Assembly: GCA_023459055.1 (NCBI GenBank)
Contig: JAEWVR010000032.1
Span: 1-26,113, forward strand
DNA: 26,113 nucleotides
Source: Fibrobacterota bacterium
GTDB lineage: Bacteria; Fibrobacterota; Chitinivibrionia; Chitinivibrionales; Chitinispirillaceae
Reading direction: 5' to 3'
The position numbers and the translations under genes are program-made. Shown in pieces: positions 7,222 through 16,013 of this stretch. The notes beneath the pieces are model-generated. The model was not told the DNA's origin and ran no database searches. It saw nothing but the letters and a program-made list of their open reading frames with translations. Positions within the stretch are counted from its first letter, which is position 1; each line of letters starts with the position of its first letter.

Positions 7222-10200
7222 ATGGTAATGTTTGTGCATAGTAACAGGCTTCTTCCGATAGGCCTGATTTTTCCGCTTTTTTTGCTGTTTTTATGTGTGT
7301 TTAATGATTCAAATCCACTTGACCCTGATGGTAATAATTACAAACGCCCATTGTTTACAATTGATACTATTGATGATAACATTGGTGATGCAGATACGAT
7401 TCATAGGACGTCTGCAAGACTAGTGGTTGTAGGAAATCATAAGGCGTGTCTTTTTCAGGTGAAAGTTGACAATCGTGATTCTACAGAGTGGCAGAGTGAT
7501 GGGGCATTTCTTCTGAAGTCACTCACTAACGGCAGTCATGATGTTATTGTAAAATGTAAATATGATGGTGGCAAAGAGATTGTTGCAGATACCATTCATT
7601 TTGTAGCACTTACTGACGGTTATGTTCCGAAGTTTATAAATTACAATGATTCGCAGGTGTACACCGATACAGGAAAAACGGTCATATTACATGCTGCTGT
7701 TACAGGGCCGGGTCCGTTTACCTATCAGTGGTATAAAGATTCTACATTGCTTGATGGCGAGACAGACAGCGTACTTGTCATTGATTCTGTTACAGTCGAT
7801 CTTACCGGTATCTATTATTATATCGTAGCAAATGAGTATGATACAATAATGGGACCGTTACTTACAGTGGCAATCGTTGGTGACGAAAAGATTTTTTCAA
7901 TAATATATCACGATAATGGAAGCATTGGTGGCATGGTACCGTCAGATGGTGCTTTTTATGGGAATGGTGATACTGCAACTGTCAGGACAAATACAGGAAA
8001 GCTCTGGAAAGAGGGGTTCGAATTTACCGGATGGTGTAGGGATTCTCTCTGTTCGACCAGATCATATGTAGGCGGCGATTCAATAATAATCGGCACTGAA
8101 AATGTACATCTATTTGCAAAGTGGGAGCCACGTACTACATTTACCGTTACATATAAAGGTAATGGGCATTCCGGAGGAGAAGTGCCGGTTGATACAAAGA
8201 GTTATTTGCCCGGTGAAAATGTCACAGTAAAAAGTAATGTAAATGGTCTGGTCAAAGATGGATTTGTTTTTAGCGGATGGAATTCGCAGGAAGATGGCTT
8301 GGGGAATCCATATTCGGGTGGTTACGAAATAGCTAATATCAGCAAAGATATTGTTCTGTACGCCAGGTGGACAAAGGATAAGGCATACGTTGTTGTGTAC
8401 AATGGGAATGGAAATACCTCTGGTGATGTTCCTGATAGCTTACGCGAGTATCCACCCAATACGACAATTGTTGTATTGGATAATATAAAAGGTTTGGAAA
8501 AAACAGGGTATAGATTCGTAGGATGGAATACTGCGTCTAATGGCAATGGTATCAATTATTATCCTGATGTAAAATTGACACTTACAAGTAATGTAATACT
8601 TTATGCCAAATGGACTCAACGTGACGTGTATTCTATAACATACGATGGCAACGAAAATACCGGTGGTTCTGCTCCTTCAGACAACAATAAATACGAATCG
8701 GGTCAGAAAATCGTTGTGAAAGCCAATACAGGAAATCTTGTCAGAGACGGGTATACATTTGCAGGATGGAATACCCGCGCTGACGGTAGCGGTAGCACGT
8801 ATATGGCTGATGTCGGAATCACCGTAGCAGATTCAAATATTGTACTTTATGCCAGATGGACACAAAATGAGACGTATACTGTTGTTTATAATGGCAATGG
8901 GAATACAACCGGTAATGTTCCTGTGGATGTAAACAATTATGAACTTCATGATATCGTGTTGATCAAAGCTAATGACAACAGCCTCCGGAAAGAAGGTTAC
9001 CGGTTTACAGGGTGGTGTTCTGACAAAGATGGAAACGGGAAGCACTATGCACCCCAGGACAGCATACCGGTACTTGGGAATATTGTATTATATGCAGTAT
9101 GGACACAGGTTTTGGCTTTTAATGTCATTTATGATGGTAATGGGAATACATCGGGTTCAGTACCGGTTGACTCAATTTTGTATAATGTAGGAAGCCTTGT
9201 TATAGTCCGTGCTAACACAAATGGTTTGGTTAAGGATGGTTTTACGTTTGCAGGGTGGAACACGATGCAGGATGGTAGTGGGAAAACACTATATGCAAAT
9301 GACAAGTTAAGTATGGATTCATCAAATATGACATTGTATGCATATTGGACTCAAAAGGAAACATTCTCGGTAACATACGATCCGAATGGCAGCACTGACG
9401 GAATTGTTCCGGTTGACAGCAATAATTATGAATCAGGTGCATTAGTGTCGGTAATGTCTAATTCTGGTAATCTTGTAAAATCCGGATATACCTTTACAGG
9501 TTGGAATACAAACGCTGATGGATCGGGAAATCAGTATGCGGTCGGCACTACCTTTTCAATCAGTGAGAATACAACGCTATATGCAAGATGGTCGACTAAA
9601 CGTACCTATACAGTATCATATCAAGGTAACGGAAATTCTACCGGTTATATACCTGTCGATAATAATGCGTATGAAAGTGGCGGTACTGCTATTGTCCCTG
9701 GCAATGTCGGTAGTCTTCAGAAGGATGGATTTATCTTTACCGGGTGGAATGAAAATGCTGACGGCACGGGGGCATCCTATTCACCAAATGCGGAAATTAA
9801 GATAGATACCCAGAATGTTGTATTGTATGCTGCCTGGATAAAAAATACTGCCCTGACATATAGATTGACATACTATGGAAATGAAGCGACATCAGGGAGC
9901 GTACCGGCTGATAATACGCTTTATAAAGAAAATTCTGCCGCTGTAATAATGGGTAGCATGGGATCCCTTCTCAGAATTGGCTATTCATTTGCAGGATGGT
10001 GCCGATCTTCTTACGATCCCGATCATACGCTTAAAACCTATATGCCTGGTGATACCATTATAATGTCGGATAATATTGCCTTATATGCAGTCTGGACAAC
10101 AGACCAATTGTATGCAGTAATTTATTCTGCAAACGGGAGTACAAACGGAGCTGTTCCAAAAGATGAAAATCTCTATCTTCCCGGTGTTAATGTGACTGTT

Positions 10201-13182
10201 AAGGATAATTCCGGTTCTCTTGTCAGGAACGGATATACATTTATCGGGTGGAATACAAAAGCTGATGGCAGTGGAGATTCCTATAATTCAAGTGCTGTTT
10301 TTGTAAAGGGTGAAGGGGATGATACATTATATGCAAAATGGAGTGCAAAACCAACATATTCTGTCACCTATAATTCAAATAACGCAACATGGGGCAGTGT
10401 GCCATCAGATGCGAATACATACGAGGAAGGTACACTGGTAACATTGAAGTCCAACAGCGGGAATCTTGTACGAAATGGTTATACATTCAAGGGGTGGAAT
10501 ACCAGTGCGGATGGAAACGGTACTGCATACCCGGCCGGTGGTACCATGTCTATGCCCGGTAAAAACATTACTCTATATGCAGATTGGAACATTATTGTTG
10601 CGTTTACTGTTACCTACAATGGAAATGGCAGTAGCAGCGGAACCGTGCCTTTTGACCAAACCTCATATACACAAGGGGCTACTGTTGTTGTAAAAGGAAA
10701 TACCGGCAATCTTGTCAGGGATTTCTATAATTTTACCGGATGGAGTACCAGTGCTGATGGTAATGGAGCTTTTTTCATTGGTGGTATGTCATTTCCAATG
10801 GGGAATGCAAATGTAACACTGTATGCAAAGTGGACACAGAATCCTACGTACAGAGTATATTATAACGCTAATGGGGCGTCATACGGCTCTACTCCAACTG
10901 ATTACACCAATTATAGCCAGGGTCAATCTGTTTCGATTTCCGGAAATATCGGTGGTCTGGTACGAACCGGGTATACATTTGTCGGTTGGGCGACCAACAG
11001 CTCAGGAACTGGTACTATATACAATCAGGGAAATACGATCACAATGGGTGCATCGGTAATAAATTTGTTTGCAGTCTGGAAACCTGTTACATACTTTGTT
11101 GTTTTTGATGATCAGAGTGCTACAACACGGGTTTCTCCGGATTCCATGGCGGTTGCCTTTCCGGATACCTGTTTAAAAACGCTCCCGTCAGCTCCTGCAA
11201 AGACAGGGTATCTCTTTGGTGGATGGTATACATCCAAAAACGGAACCGGTTCGCCTTTTACCGCTACAACAAGAGTGTCGGGCAGAATGACTGTATTTGC
11301 GAATTGGCTGCCATATACTAAAGTTATCTATAACGGCAACGGTAATACATCAGGAACTGTACCATCAGATACCGGAAAATACCTTAACGGTGCTGTTGCG
11401 AAAGTAAAATCAAATTCCAATTTAGTGAAAACCGGCTATACATTTGCAAACTGGAACAGTGCAAAAGATGGAACTGGCAAATTCTATGCTGCAAATGATG
11501 AAATCGTTGTTGGAAAAGATACGGTTGTTTTGTATGCAACATGGCGAGCAACAGTTCTTTTTGATGATCAGGGTGCGACAGTACCACCGGATCCTGCAAG
11601 TGTGTCACTTTACTTTCCAGATACACTTATCAAAAAACTTCCATCAGATCCGTCACGAATCGGACATACATTTACCGGATGGTATACAGCAGTAAGTGGT
11701 GGCACAAAGTTTACTGCCGCAACAAAGGTGACCGGCAGCGATACTGTGTATGCACAGTGGTCAGTTAACAGGTATACATTAACATATAATGGAAATAGTA
11801 ATACTGGTGGAACAGAACCGTCAGCATCAACACATAATTATAATACATCAGCAACAGCCGCATCTCCCGGAACGCTTGTCCGTACAGGATATAAGTTTAA
11901 AGAATGGAACACAGCTGAAAGCGGGAAAGGGGTATCCGTCGCTCCCGGTGGAAGTGTATTAGTTACGTCTGATATGACTTTGTGGGCACAATGGGTACCA
12001 ATTGAATCGTTTACCATTATGTTTGATAAAAATAGTACTACTGCGACAGGTTCAATGTCACTCCAATCGATTGAGTCCGGGACGTCAGCTGCATTAACGT
12101 TGAATGCGTATAAGTATGCCGGATACAGCTTCTCCGGCTGGGCAACGAGTGCTGACGGTAAAGTCGTATACGCAGACGGTGACGATTACACAATGGGAAT
12201 ATCTAATGATACACTCTATGCAGTCTGGATACCGAACGCATCGCATAAAGTGAACTTTAATAACAACAGTGAGACTGCAGCAGGAACAATGACAGCGCAG
12301 TCAATTGTCGAAGGTGTTTCAGCAGCCTTGTCAATGAATACTTATACTAATCCGGGATATAGCTTTTCGGGTTGGGCAATAACTGACAAAGGTGCTGTAG
12401 CCTATGCAGATGGTGCGAATTACACAATGGGATCATCAGATGTGACGCTTTATGCCATCTGGACGCAGAATGCTTCTCACACCATTACGTTTGATAAAAA
12501 CAGTCCGACTGCAGATGGGAAAACGGAATCGCAAACAATTGAAGAAGGTTTATCAAAAGCGCTTACGCTGAATGGATTCAGCAACGCGGGATATAGTTTT
12601 GCAGGTTGGTCTACAACATCAGATGAAACATTTGAATACACAGATGGTGCAAGTTACAAAATGGGAACATCAGATGTGACGCTCTATGCCATCTGGACGC
12701 AGAATGCTTCTCACACAATAACGTTTGATAAAAACGATGAGTCTGCGGAAGGAGAAATGAAAGCGCAGACAATTGAAGACGGTTTATCGGCTGCGCTTAC
12801 GAAGAATGCATTTAAAAAGACTGGGTATACTTTTTACGGTTGGTCTGAAACATCAGGTGGAACAGTTAAATACGATGATGGCGCAAATTACAAAATGGAA
12901 ACATCTGATGATACGCTTTATGCAGTCTGGTCCAAGAATGTTCACGTAGTTAAATTTGTTGATGAATCCGGGACCGGGACAATGCCAAACCAGTCTATTA
13001 CTGAAGGTGATTCTGCTCCACTTACCAAAATTACATTTACCAAATCTGGATATAGCTTTGCAGGCTGGTCAACAACATCAGGTGGAACTGTTGAATTTAA
13101 AGATGGTGAAAATTACCTGATGGGGACTTCAGATGTTGAATTATTCGCAATATGGACAGAAAACCCTATAGAAGAGCCTTAA
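7222..13182 (+). CDS. Giant surface-type protein with Ig-like domain and 22 InlB-B/Listeria-Bacteroides repeats
   Basis: The 1986-residue protein starts with a hydrophobic export signal ending FLLFLC (Cys25). A lipoprotein reading is possible, but Leu at -1 is not standard. Residues about 130-218 form an Ig-like domain ('YQWYKDSTLL' followed by 'TGIYYYIVAN'). From residue about 223 to the end there are 22 repeats of about 75-84 residues. Typical units read G-Y-T-F-x-G-W-N-T-x-A-D-G-x-G in the middle and end in LYAxW, the signature of the InlB B-repeat/Flg_new (Listeria-Bacteroides) family of beta-grasp-like modules. Repeats 1-13, 15 and 17 begin with YNGNGNT; 14 and 16 begin with FDDQ; 18-22 begin with FDKN. 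The protein stops only nine residues after the Trp of the last repeat, with no sortase, T9SS or autotransporter domain visible. AGAGGTG five bases before the ATG is a good ribosome binding site. Such proteins usually act in adhesion or as surface stalks; that role here is inferred. Confidence 0.85.
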   Translation: MVMFVHSNRLLPIGLIFPLFLLFLCVFNDSNPLDPDGNNYKRPLFTIDTIDDNIGDADTIHRTSARLVVVGNHKACLFQVKVDNRDSTEWQSDGAFLLKSLTNGSHDVIVKCKYDGGKEIVADTIHFVALTDGYVPKFINYNDSQVYTDTGKTVILHAAVTGPGPFTYQWYKDSTLLDGETDSVLVIDSVTVDLTGIYYYIVANEYDTIMGPLLTVAIVGDEKIFSIIYHDNGSIGGMVPSDGAFYGNGDTATVRTNTGKLWKEGFEFTGWCRDSLCSTRSYVGGDSIIIGTENVHLFAKWEPRTTFTVTYKGNGHSGGEVPVDTKSYLPGENVTVKSNVNGLVKDGFVFSGWNSQEDGLGNPYSGGYEIANISKDIVLYARWTKDKAYVVVYNGNGNTSGDVPDSLREYPPNTTIVVLDNIKGLEKTGYRFVGWNTASNGNGINYYPDVKLTLTSNVILYAKWTQRDVYSITYDGNENTGGSAPSDNNKYESGQKIVVKANTGNLVRDGYTFAGWNTRADGSGSTYMADVGITVADSNIVLYARWTQNETYTVVYNGNGNTTGNVPVDVNNYELHDIVLIKANDNSLRKEGYRFTGWCSDKDGNGKHYAPQDSIPVLGNIVLYAVWTQVLAFNVIYDGNGNTSGSVPVDSILYNVGSLVIVRANTNGLVKDGFTFAGWNTMQDGSGKTLYANDKLSMDSSNMTLYAYWTQKETFSVTYDPNGSTDGIVPVDSNNYESGALVSVMSNSGNLVKSGYTFTGWNTNADGSGNQYAVGTTFSISENTTLYARWSTKRTYTVSYQGNGNSTGYIPVDNNAYESGGTAIVPGNVGSLQKDGFIFTGWNENADGTGASYSPNAEIKIDTQNVVLYAAWIKNTALTYRLTYYGNEATSGSVPADNTLYKENSAAVIMGSMGSLLRIGYSFAGWCRSSYDPDHTLKTYMPGDTIIMSDNIALYAVWTTDQLYAVIYSANGSTNGAVPKDENLYLPGVNVTVKDNSGSLVRNGYTFIGWNTKADGSGDSYNSSAVFVKGEGDDTLYAKWSAKPTYSVTYNSNNATWGSVPSDANTYEEGTLVTLKSNSGNLVRNGYTFKGWNTSADGNGTAYPAGGTMSMPGKNITLYADWNIIVAFTVTYNGNGSSSGTVPFDQTSYTQGATVVVKGNTGNLVRDFYNFTGWSTSADGNGAFFIGGMSFPMGNANVTLYAKWTQNPTYRVYYNANGASYGSTPTDYTNYSQGQSVSISGNIGGLVRTGYTFVGWATNSSGTGTIYNQGNTITMGASVINLFAVWKPVTYFVVFDDQSATTRVSPDSMAVAFPDTCLKTLPSAPAKTGYLFGGWYTSKNGTGSPFTATTRVSGRMTVFANWLPYTKVIYNGNGNTSGTVPSDTGKYLNGAVAKVKSNSNLVKTGYTFANWNSAKDGTGKFYAANDEIVVGKDTVVLYATWRATVLFDDQGATVPPDPASVSLYFPDTLIKKLPSDPSRIGHTFTGWYTAVSGGTKFTAATKVTGSDTVYAQWSVNRYTLTYNGNSNTGGTEPSASTHNYNTSATAASPGTLVRTGYKFKEWNTAESGKGVSVAPGGSVLVTSDMTLWAQWVPIESFTIMFDKNSTTATGSMSLQSIESGTSAALTLNAYKYAGYSFSGWATSADGKVVYADGDDYTMGISNDTLYAVWIPNASHKVNFNNNSETAAGTMTAQSIVEGVSAALSMNTYTNPGYSFSGWAITDKGAVAYADGANYTMGSSDVTLYAIWTQNASHTITFDKNSPTADGKTESQTIEEGLSKALTLNGFSNAGYSFAGWSTTSDETFEYTDGASYKMGTSDVTLYAIWTQNASHTITFDKNDESAEGEMKAQTIEDGLSAALTKNAFKKTGYTFYGWSETSGGTVKYDDGANYKMETSDDTLYAVWSKNVHVVKFVDESGTGTMPNQSITEGDSAPLTKITFTKSGYSFAGWSTTSGGTVEFKDGENYLMGTSDVELFAIWTENPIEEP
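7888..13164 (+). repeat. Array of 22 protein-coding tandem repeats (about 225-250 bp units)
   Basis: Coding repeats run almost without linkers. Class A occupies repeats 1-13 (7888 to about 11094), then two class B units (about 11095-11319 and 11551-11773) alternate with class A units 15 and 17, and class C fills 12010-13164. Most units have drifted at DNA level, but 12427-12501 and 12661-12735 (234 bases apart) match at 71 of 75 positions, which shows recent duplication or gene conversion in class C. Confidence 0.85.
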
Positions 13183-13246
13183 TTGATAGCAGGTGCATAA
13201 AAAATTACTATGGGTAATGATTTGATGTATGAAAGAAACCCGATAA

Positions 13247-14011
13247 ATGGACTCACTGTTCAGCATTAAAGATAAAGTTGTTCTTATTACCGGTTCCAGC
13301 AGAGGTATCGGGTTCAGTCTTGCTGCAGGACTTGCGCTAAATGGTGCAAATGTTATCCTGAACGGGCGTGATGAAGCTGTACTTGAATCTGCAAAAATGG
13401 CGCTTGAAGATAATGGTATTTCAGTATTTACAAGTGCATTTGATATTACCAATAAAGAACAAATCAGCGATCAGGTTGACAATATCGAAAAAACTTTTGG
13501 CGGCATTGATATACTCGTCAATAACGCTGGTATCATGATTCACAAGTCGGTAATTGACCTTGAAGAGACTGATTGGGATACCGTTATTGATACTAATCTA
13601 AAAGGTGCATTTCTTGTAAGTCAAAAGGTTGCTGCCGGCATGATTGAACGCCAGGCGGGGAAAATAATTAATATGTGCTCAATGCAGAGTGAACTTGCAT
13701 GCACTTCGGTTGCTGCTTATACTGCAAGTAAGGGTGGAATCAAAATGCTTACAAAGTCAATGGCAGCAGAGTGGGCAAAGTATAATATTCAGGTAAACGG
13801 AATAGGACCTGGTTTTTTTCTTACAGAACGAACACAACCTTTATCAGAAGATCCTCAATATGATGCATGGATGAAAAAACGTACTCCTGCTGGGCGATGG
13901 GGAACACCTGATGAATTAATCGGAACACTCATCTATCTTTCATCTGAGGCATCAAATTATGTAAACGGTCATATCGTTTATGTTGATGGCGGGGTGTTGG
14001 CGACAATCTAA
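13247..14011 (+). CDS. SDR-family oxidoreductase, gluconate 5-dehydrogenase-like
   Basis: This is a 254-residue classical short-chain dehydrogenase/reductase. The cofactor motif TGSSRGIG is at 15-22, NNAG at 92-95, and the catalytic triad is Ser145, Tyr158 and Lys162 (YTASK). The segment 'INMCSMQSEL' and the C-terminal 'RTPAGRWGTPDELIG' and 'VNGHIVYVDGGVLATI' are very close to what I know of IdnO-type gluconate 5-dehydrogenases, which interconvert 5-ketogluconate and gluconate with NAD(P)H. The exact sugar-acid substrate is not proven, since related SDRs act on other sugar acids or on 3-oxoacyl-ACP. It starts 64 bases after the giant-repeat gene on the same strand and shares no obvious pathway with it. 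GAAAG lies upstream of the ATG. Confidence 0.85.
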   Translation: MDSLFSIKDKVVLITGSSRGIGFSLAAGLALNGANVILNGRDEAVLESAKMALEDNGISVFTSAFDITNKEQISDQVDNIEKTFGGIDILVNNAGIMIHKSVIDLEETDWDTVIDTNLKGAFLVSQKVAAGMIERQAGKIINMCSMQSELACTSVAAYTASKGGIKMLTKSMAAEWAKYNIQVNGIGPGFFLTERTQPLSEDPQYDAWMKKRTPAGRWGTPDELIGTLIYLSSEASNYVNGHIVYVDGGVLATI

Positions 14012-14067
14012 TTAAAATTGGCCTTTTCCTCGTTTTTACAGGTTGTTATCAGGTATACCGTTTTCGT

Positions 14068-15666
14068 TTACATGAGAGAATGTATCGGTACCTTTATACA
14101 AAATGTTGTTCCCTGACCAAAAATCGAATTTGTTGTAATGGTTCCACCAAGCGTTTCAATACGATGTTTGATAATATCCATCCCCATACCTCTGCCGGAC
14201 ACCTCGTTCACTAATTTTGATGTACTCAAATGGTTCTTGAAAAGTAATGCAATTTTTTCATCGTTTGACATTTTGACTGCTTCTTCAGGAGTAATAACCT
14301 TTTTGTTAACTGCATTTGTCAAAAGCATTTCAACATCAATCCCTCTACCATCATCGGAAACCACCAGAAAACAAAACTCATCAATAATATCAATTTCGAT
14401 GTATATTTTACCACAACTTTTACCGAGTTCATCACGAATCTCCGGACTTTCTATACCATGGTCAACGGCGTTTTGAATAAGGTGCAGCAAAATTTCATCA
14501 AGTCGCGTTATTACAATCGGATTAAAGAATTGTTTGGCGTTTTTAATGATTATCTCGACATTCTTGTGAAGTTTTCTTGCGGCTAGAAGAGCTGATTTTT
14601 GATATTTACGGAGCAATACACCAAGTGGTTTCCATGCTAATTTTTTACATTCATCAATAAGGTCTTGTACAGTTGTGCTGTGTGAATCATTTGATAATAT
14701 ATTGCACTTGTCGATAATAGTATTTACATGACATTCGGGAATCAGGACTGTGTTTTCGTCCCATTCACCATAAATCAATTTGACCTTTTGACGAATTTCA
14801 TCAAGAGCAATATTCATTTTGTCAAAAAAAACTTTAATCGTCTGAAGTTCTTCCTGACGCCTTGAGGTAACCGGTTGGCGAAGATTTTCGAGCAGGTCTT
14901 CTGTCTGATGTGCAATTGTTGCAAAAAAATCAAATCCGTAGGAACTACAGTTACTTTTTATCGTGTGTATATTACGATAGAGAGTATCAATTGCTTCATT
15001 ATCTATTACATAGTCTTCACCATCCGGGTATACCTCTCTCTGTCTGATAACTTTATCCATATGCAGCTGTACCTGCGATATGAGTTCGTCAAGACGGACA
15101 GCCGTATCTTCTATGAACTCACGGATTTCATTCGCAGTTGCATTTGCAATATTTAAAATTGCCTTGATATCATTTTCATGGCGCTGACGTTCCGCTGCCA
15201 TGTTAAGATCTTTAAGACGGGTTTCGGTTATGTCCATGGCAAGAATCATGATTTTCGACAATTGCTTGTCATTACCATAAATGCACTGATATGACAGTGA
15301 TACAAAGGAACTGTTTTCAATTTTCCCAGGGTCGTCTGTAAATTCAATTTCCTGAACCGGGGCAAGCTTTGACAGTTTCTGCCAGCGTATCTGTGAATGA
15401 CATCTTTTAACCAGATCAAGCCACGTATGAAAAGCTTTGCTCTGCCTGGTATTCATACGAAGAATTTCTGAAATGCTTGATGACTGAATGTCATCAATTT
15501 TTAAAATTTTTTTTGTGATCACACTATATTCATTATTTATTGTCCCATCAAGATTAATAGTGAACAGACCATGTTCAAGATTGTTGAGAATATCAGAAAT
15601 CTGAAGCATTGTATTATCAGAAGTTTCCTCTGAATTTCCGGTAAATTTTTGCACGATATCTTTCAT
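14068..15666 (-). CDS. PAS-HPt-HATPase signalling protein (CheA-like histidine kinase without CheW)
   Basis: This is a 532-residue soluble protein with no membrane segment. Residues about 20-155 look like a PAS-type sensor ('HGLFTINLDGTINNEYSVI', ending in MDITETR), followed by a helical linker. An HPt-like helix carries 'LYRNIHTIKSNCSSYGF' with the probable phosphorylated His234 in an H-T-I-K-S setting. A CheA-type ATPase domain follows: N box HLIQNAVDHGIE (Asn399), G1 box DDGRGID (438-444), G2 box GRGMGMDII (491-499). The CheA dimerisation-like helices, the CheW domain and a receiver domain are not seen. It probably passes phosphate from ATP through His234 to a separate response regulator. 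No regulator gene is in the window, so it is an orphan. GGTGAT just before the ATG can serve as ribosome binding site. It converges with the SDR gene. Confidence 0.85.
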   Translation of the reverse strand: MKDIVQKFTGNSEETSDNTMLQISDILNNLEHGLFTINLDGTINNEYSVITKKILKIDDIQSSSISEILRMNTRQSKAFHTWLDLVKRCHSQIRWQKLSKLAPVQEIEFTDDPGKIENSSFVSLSYQCIYGNDKQLSKIMILAMDITETRLKDLNMAAERQRHENDIKAILNIANATANEIREFIEDTAVRLDELISQVQLHMDKVIRQREVYPDGEDYVIDNEAIDTLYRNIHTIKSNCSSYGFDFFATIAHQTEDLLENLRQPVTSRRQEELQTIKVFFDKMNIALDEIRQKVKLIYGEWDENTVLIPECHVNTIIDKCNILSNDSHSTTVQDLIDECKKLAWKPLGVLLRKYQKSALLAARKLHKNVEIIIKNAKQFFNPIVITRLDEILLHLIQNAVDHGIESPEIRDELGKSCGKIYIEIDIIDEFCFLVVSDDGRGIDVEMLLTNAVNKKVITPEEAVKMSNDEKIALLFKNHLSTSKLVNEVSGRGMGMDIIKHRIETLGGTITTNSIFGQGTTFCIKVPIHSLM

Positions 15667-16013
15667 TGGATCACCAGCCGCTTTATTTCATTATTTCTAC
15701 TATTCCCAATTATACTATGACTATAAAAAGGTTCAAGATTAAATTCATTTAAATCATTGATCAAAGCCGGATTATGCTCCCGACACATAAAAATTTCTTA
15801 TAAATGCTGTCTAAAAATGGTAAAATGAATAACCATTGTAAATTTAACTCTCATAAGATCAGGTAAATCTGCGAATGAGATTAATCGTAAAAAGATAAAG
15901 TACTAATCACAAAAAATAGTATTTTTGTTGTGATAAATTTCACATAGACAGTAGGTGTTCTATGTGTCGGATATGTAAAAGAGGGGTGTTTTTCAGGGGG
16001 ATTAGGGGATTTT
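15667..16013. other. Divergent regulatory region between the HPt kinase and the MATE gene
   Basis: This is 347 AT-rich bases without a convincing small gene. It holds a CRP-like palindrome at 15929-15944 and an 8-bp inverted repeat overlapping it. An AGGGGAT ribosome binding site sits just before the MATE ATG. Confidence 0.6.
15929..15944. promoter_or_regulatory. CRP/FNR-family-like operator
   Basis: TGTGATAAATTTCACA has the TGTGA-N6-TCACA form recognised by CRP-like regulators, 69 bases before the MATE start. A longer AT-rich palindrome (ATCACAA at 15906, TTGTGAT at 15928) and an inverted repeat CACATAGA/TCTATGTG (15941-15948 and 15959-15966) overlap it. The match to the consensus is direct; the regulator is inferred. 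Confidence 0.5.

Noticed and set aside
11384..11695. Open frames on both strands within the repeat gene
   Set aside because: They are shadow frames caused by the repetitive codon pattern of the long gene and have no ribosome binding sites or family features.
7222..13182. Giant repeat array as a CRISPR or DNA tandem-repeat array
   Set aside because: The repeats are conserved at protein level in one unbroken frame, with diverged DNA and no spacers.
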